Source: an uncultured Bacteroidia bacterium
Lineage (GTDB): Bacteria > Bacteroidota > Bacteroidia > Bacteroidales > Prolixibacteraceae
Direction of reading: 5' to 3'
Length of the DNA: 64,000 bases
Assembly (NCBI GenBank): GCA_903904515.1
Contig: CAIVCR010000072.1
Location: forward strand, 1-64,000
This document shows positions 28,345-37,960 of the stretch, one piece after another. A program made the position numbers and the translations under genes. Numbering within the stretch: the first letter of the stretch is position 1; each line of letters begins with the position of its first letter. The notes under the pieces were generated by a model. The model was not told the DNA's origin. It did no database searches and worked only from the letters and a program-made list of their open reading frames with translations.

Positions 28345-29160
28345 ATGAACAAACTGGAAAATATTAAAGCCGTTATTTTTGACTGGGCAGGAACAATAAT
28401 TGATTACGGTTGTATCGCTCCCACACAGGTGTTTATTGAGGTCTTCGAACGAAGGGGGATCAAAGTAACGGTTGATGAGGCGCGCGGCCCCATGGGGCTT
28501 GCGAAAAAAGACCATGTCCGTACACTAATTCATCTTGAATCAGTTGAAAAACAATGGAATGAAAAATTCGGAAAATCACCTATAGAATCTGATGTAGATG
28601 CTATTTATGCCGAACTCAATCCCGGTCTTGCCACGATTGTTAAAAATTTTAGCGAACCAATCCCCGGAGCAATCGAATTGATCAATGAGCTCAAACGTCA
28701 AGGGATTAAAGTTGGGACTACCACCGGATATGTTATAGAAATGATGGATAATATTCTGCCTTTGGCTACTGCAGCCGGATTGATCCCCGACTCGGTGGTC
28801 AATTCATCTGAGGTTCCCTTTGGTCGTCCTGCTCCCTGGATGATTTACAAAAATTGCGAAAAGATGGACGTTTATCCCTTGTCATCGATGGTGAAAATCG
28901 GCGATACCGTAGCCGATGTTGAGGAGGGGATAAACGCCGGGTTATGGACTATCGGATTAACAAAATCGGGTAATGAAGTGGGTCTCTCCCTGGCAGAGGC
29001 AGGAAATGCTGATCCGGCATGGTTAAGCGATCGGATTGCCTTCGCAGGAAATAAATTGCTTGACGCGGGTGCTGACTTTGTGGCTGAAGGTGTCTGGGAT
29101 TGCTGGCCAATCCTTGAAGAGATAGACCGGAGAATAACACACAAAGCAGGTAAGCTTTAA
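28345..29160 (+). CDS. phnX: Phosphonoacetaldehyde hydrolase
   Basis: 271 aa; VIFDWAGTIIDYGCIAPTQVFIEVFERRGI, PMGLAKKDHVRTL (cap Lys), VNSSEVPFGRPAPWMIYKN. Confidence 0.95.
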   Translation: MNKLENIKAVIFDWAGTIIDYGCIAPTQVFIEVFERRGIKVTVDEARGPMGLAKKDHVRTLIHLESVEKQWNEKFGKSPIESDVDAIYAELNPGLATIVKNFSEPIPGAIELINELKRQGIKVGTTTGYVIEMMDNILPLATAAGLIPDSVVNSSEVPFGRPAPWMIYKNCEKMDVYPLSSMVKIGDTVADVEEGINAGLWTIGLTKSGNEVGLSLAEAGNADPAWLSDRIAFAGNKLLDAGADFVAEGVWDCWPILEEIDRRITHKAGKL

Positions 29161-29186
29161 TTAAGATACTAATTTAATTTTTAAAA

Positions 29187-30290
29187 ATGGACAATAAATT
29201 ATTCACTCCCGGCCCGTTAAATACAAAACTTTCAGTTAAGGAAGCTATGCTTCATGATATGGGTTCGCGCGATAAAGAGTTTATCAGCGTTGTTAAAGAG
29301 ATCAGGGAAGAGCTGCTTCTACTGGCAGGGGTAACTAAGGACGAGGGTTACGATACAGTGCTGATGCAGGGTTCCGGAACTTTCGGAGTTGAATCAGTAA
29401 TCTCAACGGCGATCCCTGCTGATGGTCATTTATTACTGATCACCAATGGTGCCTACGGTGACAGGATTGGAGAGATGACAAAAGTATATGGGATAAAAAC
29501 GACCACCCTTAGCTTCAAGGAAAATATCGTCCCTCCGGCTCAGGATGTTGAAGAGGTTCTGAAAACAGACATCTCTATCACCCATGTGGCGATTATCCAT
29601 TGTGAAACCACAACCGGAATATTTAATGATATCGAAAGTATTGGCCACCTAACCCGCAAATACAATAAAATCTACATCGTCGACGCGATGAGCAGCTTTG
29701 GGGCCGTTCCGATCGATTTTAAAGGGTTTGATATTGACTTTCTAATCTCTTCATCAAATAAATGCATCGAAGGGGTTCCCGGATTTTCATTTGTTATTTT
29801 CAGAGTCAGTTCGCTGGAAGGGTGCAAAGGGAGTGCCAGAACTGTATCACTTGATCTTTATGGCCAATGGGCCTATATGAAAAACAGCAACTCATTCCGT
29901 TATACACCACCTATTCAGACTATTCTGGCATTTCATAAGGCCCTCGAATCACTGAAAGAGGAGGGTGGAATTCCCGTTCGGTCAGAAAGGTATCAGCAAA
30001 ACTATCACCGGCTGATCGAAGGAACCGAGGCGCTTGGGTTAAGAACCTACCTTGACAAAAGAGACCAGGGATATATCATTACCTCTTTCCTTTTCCCGGA
30101 TCATCACAATTTCGATTTTACCCAATTCTATGAAAAGCTGCATGAACGCGGTCAGGTCATTTACCAGGGTAAGTTATCGGATACTAACTGTTTCCGGATT
30201 GGAAACATCGGTCAGCTCTATTTGGAGGATATCGAGAATCTATTACTTGCCATTAAGGAGGTTTTAAATGAAATGGGGGTAACTTTTTAG
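29187..30290 (+). CDS. phnW: 2-aminoethylphosphonate-pyruvate transaminase
   Basis: 367 aa; LFTPGPLNTKLSVKEAMLHDMGSRDKEF, MQGSGTFGVESVIST, SSNKCIEGVPGFSFVI. Confidence 0.95.
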   Translation: MDNKLFTPGPLNTKLSVKEAMLHDMGSRDKEFISVVKEIREELLLLAGVTKDEGYDTVLMQGSGTFGVESVISTAIPADGHLLLITNGAYGDRIGEMTKVYGIKTTTLSFKENIVPPAQDVEEVLKTDISITHVAIIHCETTTGIFNDIESIGHLTRKYNKIYIVDAMSSFGAVPIDFKGFDIDFLISSSNKCIEGVPGFSFVIFRVSSLEGCKGSARTVSLDLYGQWAYMKNSNSFRYTPPIQTILAFHKALESLKEEGGIPVRSERYQQNYHRLIEGTEALGLRTYLDKRDQGYIITSFLFPDHHNFDFTQFYEKLHERGQVIYQGKLSDTNCFRIGNIGQLYLEDIENLLLAIKEVLNEMGVTF

Positions 30291-30310
30291 CTGCTTAGAA
30301 TTAGTTTTAT

Positions 30311-30356
30311 AAAAAACAGGGCCCGGTTTATTCATTTAAACCGGGCCCTGTTTTTT
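30311..30356 (+). terminator. Strong rho-independent terminator of the AEP cluster
   Basis: aaaaaacagggcccggtttattcatttaaaccgggccctgtttttt. Confidence 0.92.
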
Positions 30357-30590
30357 ATGTTTGCTCACTGGTTGGTATCAGTAATAAATCTTCAGCCTAA
30401 GTAATAAGAACGGATAAAACACAAGAATCCTGCAATCAAAATGTAACAAAAATATACGATAATTAACATTTTTGTAATTTCAATGTAACATCAGAGAGAG
30501 ATCTTTACACCGAAAATTAGAAAAAATATTAAAATCAGAATCAATACAATAAAAGATTCCAATAATTTCATTAATCCGTTAATAATCAAA

Positions 30591-31130
30591 ATGTTAATAA
30601 AGATATTCCTATTTTTAATTTTAATCACTCTTTTAGGTGAACAGCTTTCAGCTCAGGATGGATTAGCTGTTACAAATTCTTCTTCACTCAATGGATCTGG
30701 ATCTATAGGTTCAGGGATAACCATTTTTGAATTCCAGACCTATGTAACAGATAATGATTTAATTTCAATTTCTCAGGATCTGCTTCAAGACCATGTATTT
30801 GGCCCTCTGGTTGCCCGTAAATTGTACCTTCTGGAATCGAAATATACCTTTCAGGTTCCTGTGATTCCGGGGAATCCGCAAACCAAAACAGTAATCAGAA
30901 AGGCTGTTATTTATGAAGCCGTTCAAAGGATAGAACACTATCTTAAGAAGTCAGTTCGAAAAGGGGTATTCTCGAATGATGAAGCGACAAAGGAATTCAA
31001 CAGTGTATTAGATGTTGCCTTGAATGCTTTTGCAGCAAACTCGAATAATTTTGAAAAAATGATCAGTAAAACTGATGATCCTGCATCATTATTAGTCCTT
31101 TTTACCAAAAGGGTTCGATTAATTTCTTAG
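30591..31130 (+). CDS. Hypothetical secreted protein
   Basis: 179 aa; signal peptide LLGEQLSAQDG; no recognised domain; upstream of susC. Confidence 0.7.
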   Translation: MLIKIFLFLILITLLGEQLSAQDGLAVTNSSSLNGSGSIGSGITIFEFQTYVTDNDLISISQDLLQDHVFGPLVARKLYLLESKYTFQVPVIPGNPQTKTVIRKAVIYEAVQRIEHYLKKSVRKGVFSNDEATKEFNSVLDVALNAFAANSNNFEKMISKTDDPASLLVLFTKRVRLIS

Positions 31131-31265
31131 CGGCTTAAATCTCCTTAAATTCAACTACATAGAAAATTTATTGCAGGGTAAAACTCTGCATTATGCCCGA
31201 ATTATGTCTAAAAAATCACATAATTTTTTACTTCTAAAATCATTATTAATTCTAAAATCCTTAAA

Positions 31266-34200
31266 ATGCAGAAATTTATTTTTTTAGTAATAACCCTCCT
31301 TTTTCTGGGGAACCTTACGTTTGCCCAAAAGGTAAATATTGAGGGTCTGGTAAAAAGCAGCACAGGAGAGCCACTTTCCGGCGCTACTGTGTTGGTGAAA
31401 GGGACTACGAATGGTACCCTTTCGGATGAGAAAGGCCATTTTACGATCAAGGCTAATGCCGCTGAGATTCTTGTTGGCTCGTTCATTGGTTTTGTTCCTT
31501 CTGAAATTGTAGTAGGTAACCAAAAAACGGTTACAATTACCTTATCAGAATTAAAAGAACAGCTTTCTGAGGTTGTCGTAACGGCTTTGGGAATCGAGAA
31601 ACAAAAAAGCACAATCGGCTTTGCTGTTGAAGACATCAAGGGGAGCGAACTGGTTAAGGCAAGAGAACCAAATCCAATTAATGCTCTTACAGGAAAAATC
31701 GCCGGTTTAACGGTAGGTTCATCAACTGAAATGCTTGGAGCACCAACTGTCTTACTTCGTGGTTATACCCCGCTATATGTTGTTGATGGTGTACCGGTTC
31801 AGACTGACACCTGGGATATAAATCCTGACGATATTGAAACTTACACCGTACTCAAAGGTCCTGCGGCGGCGGCTCTTTACGGATCAAGGGGCCAGTTTGG
31901 GGCTATCCAGATCACCAGTAAACGTGGTTCTAAAGACAAACGCGGCTTCAATGCTGAATTTAATTCAAGTACGATGTTTGATGGCGGTTTTATTGCTCTG
32001 CCTCATACACAGGATTTATATGGTCCCGGTGATCATGGAGTCTATGCTTTTGGAGATGGCAAAGGTGGTAACGGCGGATTAAATGATGCCGACTACGATA
32101 TCTGGGGACCTGCTTTAAACGGTCAGCTTATTCCACAATATGACAGTCCTGTAGTTAATGGTGTTAGAACTGCTACCCCATGGACCGCACGTGGTAAAAA
32201 CAATCTAAAAAGGTTTTTACAAACCGGATCGTTATCAACCAATAGCTTCTCATTTGGTGCAACCAACGGCAAAGGTGATATTAGAATGTCTGCCTCACAC
32301 AGCTATCAAAAAGGGATGGTGCCGAATACCGAATTGAACATGACCAATTTTAACCTGTCAGGAGGTTACAATATTACTCCGAAACTTAGAATAGATGCCA
32401 ATCTTGCTTATGGTAGACAATACACCCCGAATACTCCGGATGTATCTTATGGGCCAAACAGTATAATCTACAACATCACCGTCTGGGGTGGAGCTGACTG
32501 GAATATTGATGATATGCGCAAATACTGGCAGCCTGGGAAAGAAGGGGTTCAATCGAATTATGAGGAGTATACCCGTTATCACAACCCTTACTTTATGTCG
32601 TACGAATGGCTCAGAGGTCATTACAAGAATGACATGAAAGGTTATGCTTCGTTGAGTTACAAATTCAATAATTACCTTAATGTACAGGCGCGTACAGCTG
32701 TTACAACCTATGATCTTTTCAGGTCTGAAAAGATGCCTTTCTCTGCTCACCCTTATGGCCGTGAACAGGCACTCGGAGATTATCGCGAAGACAAACGTAA
32801 TCTGTTTGAGAACAATACCGATCTTCTTATCTCCTACGACAAGTATGTACTTCCAAAATTAAGTGTGCATGCAACTGCCGGGGGAAATATCCGTACTTAT
32901 GAATTCAGAAGCAGTTTTGCAACAACCGATTACCTGAACGTTCCGGGCTGGTATAACCTGAGCAACTCAAAGAACCCGGTAAAATCATACAATTTTGACG
33001 CTCCAATGCAGGTATTAAGTGCTTATGCCACTGCAGATATTACGTATAACGATTTTGCAACATTATCGTTAACAGGCCGTAACGATAAAAATTCAACATT
33101 ACCCTCCGCCAATAATTCGTATTTCTATCCTTCGGCCTCAGCAAGTATCGAAATGTCGAAACTTGTAAAAATCCCAACGGTAAAAGCATGGAAAATCAGA
33201 GGATCGTATGCAAACGTAGGTAGTGCACTTACCTCAAGACAAATTGGAACAACCGATGTAACTCTTGGGTTAGGTGTCCTGGGGTATGGATCAACTTATT
33301 ATTCTCCATATGACGGTCCAACTTACCAGAATTCATCATCCTATAGTATAAACCTGATTCAGGGACAGGCTGCTGCTGCCTATACAGGAACTATTTCGAA
33401 TCCAAAATTAAAACCAAGCTCAAGCTCTGCATGGGAAGCAGGTACAGATGTTGGGATGTTTGATAATAAATTGAGATTTGACTTTACCTATTTCTCAAGT
33501 ATCGACGGCCCTCAGATTTTCAACCTTCCTATCTCCGGAGCAACCGGGTTTAACAGTGCATTGGTAAACGGAATCAAGGTTCAACGTAAAGGCTATGAGT
33601 TTACAATTTCCGGAACACCGGTTCGGAATAAAGACGGTTTCAGCTGGGATATTTCAGCAAACTATTCGACTTATCAACAATATTTGAAAGAGATCTACCC
33701 GGGAGTAGAAAATCTGAATCGTTATCTGAAGGTTGGTGATCGTTTGGATAAGCTTTATTCTTCAGCTTTTGTAAGAACCCAGGACGGAAAGATCATAAAT
33801 GATGGAAGCGGCAGACCGATAAGAAATTCAGTCGCCCAATACATGGGGAACGCAAATTACGACTTCACAGCTGCAATTAACAACACACTGACTTATAAAA
33901 ATATAAGCCTTAAGTTCCAATTTGATGGTCGTTTTGGAGGTAAAATTCAGGATTATGTAGAGAAAAAAACTTTCCAGGGCGGACGTAATATTGCGACAGT
34001 ACAAGGTGCCATGGGGATTGCAAGACTCAATGACACAAAAGGGATTAAATCGTATATTGGCGATGGCGTTCAGGTAAGTAATGGCCAGGCTATCTCCTAT
34101 GACTCTGACGGTAAAGTCACAAATTACGATCAGCTTCAATTTACCCCTAATACAACGGCAACCTATCTGCAGGATTACCTGAGTCGCTGGTCGGGAACCG

Positions 34201-34451
34201 ACGAGGCGACAATTATCAGCAGAACCTTTGTCAAACTGCGCGAAGTAGTACTTACCTATTCTTTGCCAAAACGTTATCTGCAAGGAACGTTTATCAATCA
34301 GGCCAATATCTCGTTTGTAGGACGTAACCTGCTCTATTTTGCAGCAAAATCAGATATTGATATCGAACAATATGCCGGATCCGACTTTGGTTCAGGCCTG
34401 CAAACGCCGACTCAACGGCGTATTGGATTTAACCTGAATTTTACTTTCTAA
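31266..34451 (+). CDS. SusC/RagA family TonB-linked outer membrane protein
   Basis: 1061 aa; CarboxypepD-like plug (VKSSTGEPLSGATVLVKGTTNGTLSDEKG), LSEVVVTALGIEKQK, LYVVDGVPV, VLKGPAAAALYGSRG. Confidence 0.96.
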   Translation: MQKFIFLVITLLFLGNLTFAQKVNIEGLVKSSTGEPLSGATVLVKGTTNGTLSDEKGHFTIKANAAEILVGSFIGFVPSEIVVGNQKTVTITLSELKEQLSEVVVTALGIEKQKSTIGFAVEDIKGSELVKAREPNPINALTGKIAGLTVGSSTEMLGAPTVLLRGYTPLYVVDGVPVQTDTWDINPDDIETYTVLKGPAAAALYGSRGQFGAIQITSKRGSKDKRGFNAEFNSSTMFDGGFIALPHTQDLYGPGDHGVYAFGDGKGGNGGLNDADYDIWGPALNGQLIPQYDSPVVNGVRTATPWTARGKNNLKRFLQTGSLSTNSFSFGATNGKGDIRMSASHSYQKGMVPNTELNMTNFNLSGGYNITPKLRIDANLAYGRQYTPNTPDVSYGPNSIIYNITVWGGADWNIDDMRKYWQPGKEGVQSNYEEYTRYHNPYFMSYEWLRGHYKNDMKGYASLSYKFNNYLNVQARTAVTTYDLFRSEKMPFSAHPYGREQALGDYREDKRNLFENNTDLLISYDKYVLPKLSVHATAGGNIRTYEFRSSFATTDYLNVPGWYNLSNSKNPVKSYNFDAPMQVLSAYATADITYNDFATLSLTGRNDKNSTLPSANNSYFYPSASASIEMSKLVKIPTVKAWKIRGSYANVGSALTSRQIGTTDVTLGLGVLGYGSTYYSPYDGPTYQNSSSYSINLIQGQAAAAYTGTISNPKLKPSSSSAWEAGTDVGMFDNKLRFDFTYFSSIDGPQIFNLPISGATGFNSALVNGIKVQRKGYEFTISGTPVRNKDGFSWDISANYSTYQQYLKEIYPGVENLNRYLKVGDRLDKLYSSAFVRTQDGKIINDGSGRPIRNSVAQYMGNANYDFTAAINNTLTYKNISLKFQFDGRFGGKIQDYVEKKTFQGGRNIATVQGAMGIARLNDTKGIKSYIGDGVQVSNGQAISYDSDGKVTNYDQLQFTPNTTATYLQDYLSRWSGTDEATIISRTFVKLREVVLTYSLPKRYLQGTFINQANISFVGRNLLYFAAKSDIDIEQYAGSDFGSGLQTPTQRRIGFNLNFTF

Positions 34452-34470
34452 TAAACGTTATTTTAATTAT

Positions 34471-35973
34471 TTGATTCATAGAAACATGAAAAATATTTAT
34501 TTACTTTTAATCGTGCTCCTGATTTCGGTGACCTCCTGCCAGAAATTCTCAGCATTGGAAAAAGATCCGAACCGTCCGGGTCAGGTACCGCCCTCTCTAA
34601 TTTTCACCAACGTTCTGTATAGCAGTTATTACTCTCCTTGGAGCGACGTCTCCAGATGGAATCAGTTCTGGTGCAGCAATTATGCCTATTACAATGATCA
34701 GACATATGACTGGACCAATACCACCTTTAATTATGCGCAACTTCAGAATGTAAAGCAGATGACTTCTGAGGCAACGCGCGTCGGACTGCCGGTTAACAAC
34801 CCCTATGCTGCCCTGGGTAAATTCTTCAATGCTTATTTCTATGTGGATATGTCACTTAAATTAGGCGACGTACCTTTGACAGATGCATTAAAGGGACTTG
34901 AGAATACTCAGCCAAAATACGACACACAAAAAGAGATTTTCAAACAATCTCTGGCATGGTTGGAAGAGGCAAACAGTGATTTGCAGCTGCTGATCAACAG
35001 CGGTGACAATTCGTTGGTCGGGGATTTTATGCTTGGAAATGATTTAGTAAAATGGCAAAAAGTTGTAAACAGCTACAAATTAAGGTTGCTGATAACTTTA
35101 AGCAAAAAATCATCCGACAGCGATTTGAATATTGCATCAACTTTCAGTGCAGTTGTCTCAAATCCTTCAAAATATCCGGTGATGACCTCTTTGGATGACA
35201 ACCTGAAATTTACATTTAACGCCTCCACCGATAAATATCCGCTTAATCCCGATGAATACGGTAAGACTGCAACACGTAATAATATGTCGGCTACTTATCT
35301 GAATACTTTGGTTGCGTTGAAAGATCCAAGAACATTCATCGTTGCTGATCCTGCAGAGGCAAAAATCAAGAGCGGCTTGCACGCAACCGATTTTGAAGCT
35401 TATGTTGGCGCAAGCTCAGGTGAGAGTCTTGATGACATGTCGGTAAAAATGCTAAACGGGGAATACTCTCCAATCAGCAGAAATCATTACTATGGAAGCT
35501 ACCTTGGTGAGCCTTGTATTCAGATTGGCTATTCTGAATTATGCTTTAACATTGCAGAAGCTATTAACAGAGGATGGGTAAGTGGCAATGCAGAAGCTTA
35601 CTATACAAAGGGAATTCAGGCATCCTGGACATTCCACGGAGCAAACGTAGATGCAAATTGGAATGCTTATTATGCACAATCAGCGGTTAAATACAACAGC
35701 GACAATGCTGTAGCTTTAACCCAGATCCTGACTCAAAAGTACCTGGCATTCTTCAATAACTCAGGATGGGAAGCATACCATAACGCGCGCAGAACAGGAG
35801 TACCAACATTCTTAACAGGGGTGGGTACCGGAAACAGTGGACGTATTGCTAAAAGGTTTCAGTATCCAAGTTCTGAAAGAACAACAAACGCTGCCAACTA
35901 CAATGCTGCTTTGACAAGCCAGTTTGGAGCAACTACCGATGATATCAACAGTGAAATGTGGATTTTCAAATGA
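34471..35973 (+). CDS. SusD/RagB family (SusD-like) lipoprotein
   Basis: 500 aa; lipobox SVTSCQKF; directly after susC; C-terminal helical repertoire and WEAYHNARRTGVP. Confidence 0.92.
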   Translation: MIHRNMKNIYLLLIVLLISVTSCQKFSALEKDPNRPGQVPPSLIFTNVLYSSYYSPWSDVSRWNQFWCSNYAYYNDQTYDWTNTTFNYAQLQNVKQMTSEATRVGLPVNNPYAALGKFFNAYFYVDMSLKLGDVPLTDALKGLENTQPKYDTQKEIFKQSLAWLEEANSDLQLLINSGDNSLVGDFMLGNDLVKWQKVVNSYKLRLLITLSKKSSDSDLNIASTFSAVVSNPSKYPVMTSLDDNLKFTFNASTDKYPLNPDEYGKTATRNNMSATYLNTLVALKDPRTFIVADPAEAKIKSGLHATDFEAYVGASSGESLDDMSVKMLNGEYSPISRNHYYGSYLGEPCIQIGYSELCFNIAEAINRGWVSGNAEAYYTKGIQASWTFHGANVDANWNAYYAQSAVKYNSDNAVALTQILTQKYLAFFNNSGWEAYHNARRTGVPTFLTGVGTGNSGRIAKRFQYPSSERTTNAANYNAALTSQFGATTDDINSEMWIFK

Positions 35974-36006
35974 TTAAAAAATTAAGTACTGCTAATTGAA
36001 AAATAG

Positions 36007-36042
36007 AAAACCCTGTCAGAGTTAGAAACCTGACAGGGTTTT
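36007..36042 (+). terminator. Rho-independent terminator after susD
   Basis: aaaaccctgtcagagttagaaacctgacagggtttt. Confidence 0.88.
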
Positions 36043-36289
36043 CCTCTGTTAAATTCCAAATGATATTTCTGTAATTTGTGAAGTATCAAAAGAACTTAAA
36101 ATTAAACTTTAGTAATTTTCATCAGAATGTAACATTTATGTACCCAAAATGAAACAATATCATTTGATTTTTACCCAGCAAACATATAAAGAAATACAAA
36201 TTCATCAATTCATAGATTGAAATTACAATAAATTTGAATATCAGACTATTACATAAAATAAGATTAACTAAATTTAAACTAAAGTAACT

Positions 36290-36583
36290 ATGAAAGTTGT
36301 ACAATCAGATGAATCATTAGTTAAAATAGCCTTTGCTGGAAAACTAGACAGCAATTACGTTTCGACCATTGACGTGAAATTATTTGCGCTACTGAATGGG
36401 ATTGAGGGGCCAGTTGTATTTGATTTTTCAGAAGTAAGTTTCATCTCATCGCTGGGAATCCGAATGGTCCTCATGGCTTTTAAAGACATAAAAAGACAGG
36501 GATTTACCCTTAAAATTGAGAACTCCAATGAGGACGTTGAAAACGTCTTCCTGATGACTGGACTGGAAGATTTGTTAAATTAA
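36290..36583 (+). CDS. STAS domain anti-sigma factor antagonist-like protein
   Basis: 97 aa; FDFSEVSFISSLGIRMVLMAFKDIKRQGFTLKIEN. Confidence 0.92.
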   Translation: MKVVQSDESLVKIAFAGKLDSNYVSTIDVKLFALLNGIEGPVVFDFSEVSFISSLGIRMVLMAFKDIKRQGFTLKIENSNEDVENVFLMTGLEDLLN

Positions 36584-36646
36584 GTGACCAATAATCGCAG
36601 GAAAAGGGACTACTGACACTACGAATAATTCGAAAAATCATACCAA

Positions 36647-37591
36647 ATGGACTTTAATCGAATTTCCATCCGGATACTTTTTATTTCTCTTTTAATTGTA
36701 GTATTCAGCAAGGTTGAAGTCTTTGCAGTAAGTCCGGAAGATTCCGGACTCACCGTCAAACGGACAGAACTTAAAATCCTTACCTGGAATATTTATATGC
36801 TTCCCCTCTGCTCGAGGCTTCACAAAAATTGCAAAAGGGCTGAAGCAATCTCCAGAGAAATATCACAGTATAATTATGACATTATTGTATTTGAAGAGGC
36901 ATTTGATTACCGTGCCAGACGAATCCTCAGAGGCCAGTTAAAGGAGGATTACCCCTTTATATACGGTCCTGCCAATGATTCAAACTTCTCATTCAGAACA
37001 AACAGCGGCCTTTGGATTTTAAGTAAGATTCCACTCCGTCAATTAGAGCAGATAGAATTTAAGAATCGGATTGGTATTGATGCGATTGCACGTAAAGGGG
37101 CCGTTTTATTCGAGGGTGAATGGCAGGGTCAGCCCTTTCAATTGCTGGGAACCCATCTTCAAAATGACAGTCCGGATGCTGTCCGGCATGGACAATGTCA
37201 TGAGATTTCGGATAAACTTCTAAGAAAATATGCAAAAGAGGAGGTTCCTCAAATCGTGTGCGGAGATTTTAATATTGAATTTGAGGATAAGGAAAACTAT
37301 GGATTTATGCTCAGAACCCTTGATGTCCAAAACGGAAGTTTACATGGTGATTTACAGAGCTCTTTTGACGAGGTTGACAACAACCTGGCTTTCAAAAAAA
37401 ATGGCAAAAAACAATTAATCGATTATGTACTGGTTCGCAACAATAAGTCAATCTGTGCTATAGACCGAAAGGTTTCAGTATTCAAAAACCATGTTAAAGA
37501 TCTTGTTTCTGACCTTTCGGATCATTATGGAATTGAGGCTACAATTCATTTCAACAATCATCGGGCAGAAGCTTTGACACTGCTACACTGA
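36647..37591 (+). CDS. Secreted sphingomyelinase-like endonuclease/exonuclease/phosphatase family protein
   Basis: 314 aa; LKILTWNIYMLPL, DIIVFEEAFD, GTHLQND, VCGDFNIEF, LSDHYGIEATI. Confidence 0.85.
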   Translation: MDFNRISIRILFISLLIVVFSKVEVFAVSPEDSGLTVKRTELKILTWNIYMLPLCSRLHKNCKRAEAISREISQYNYDIIVFEEAFDYRARRILRGQLKEDYPFIYGPANDSNFSFRTNSGLWILSKIPLRQLEQIEFKNRIGIDAIARKGAVLFEGEWQGQPFQLLGTHLQNDSPDAVRHGQCHEISDKLLRKYAKEEVPQIVCGDFNIEFEDKENYGFMLRTLDVQNGSLHGDLQSSFDEVDNNLAFKKNGKKQLIDYVLVRNNKSICAIDRKVSVFKNHVKDLVSDLSDHYGIEATIHFNNHRAEALTLLH

Positions 37592-37960
37592 ATTCAAAAA
37601 CGATTTGAACCACAAACCTGAATCCTTAATAACGCTCTTAAGTATTTTAATATCAACACGATACTAAACACCGATGAAGTCAGATTCGAAAACCAGGCGT
37701 TTCTCATCCTCAGGCTAATAACAATTTCTATACATTCGATTTCAATCTTTATAATTTCAGAAACGTATTTAAAATTTGAGAATCCAGAAAATCTTAGTTG
37801 TTTTGCGACAATTTAAAGCAGAACAAATACGCTTTGAAAATTAAAATAGATTCTTTGTCACGGTTGAAAAAAAAAATTGTGTGACAAGGCTGATTCATGA
37901 AATATAGCGGCAAATCCTGCTTCGAAAGTGAGTAGATTTGCCGGTATATTTATTTGATCC

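Noticed and set aside
30440-36140. Shared aatgtaacat words upstream of 30591 and 36290
   Set aside because: AT-rich and short; plausible by chance without a motif test.
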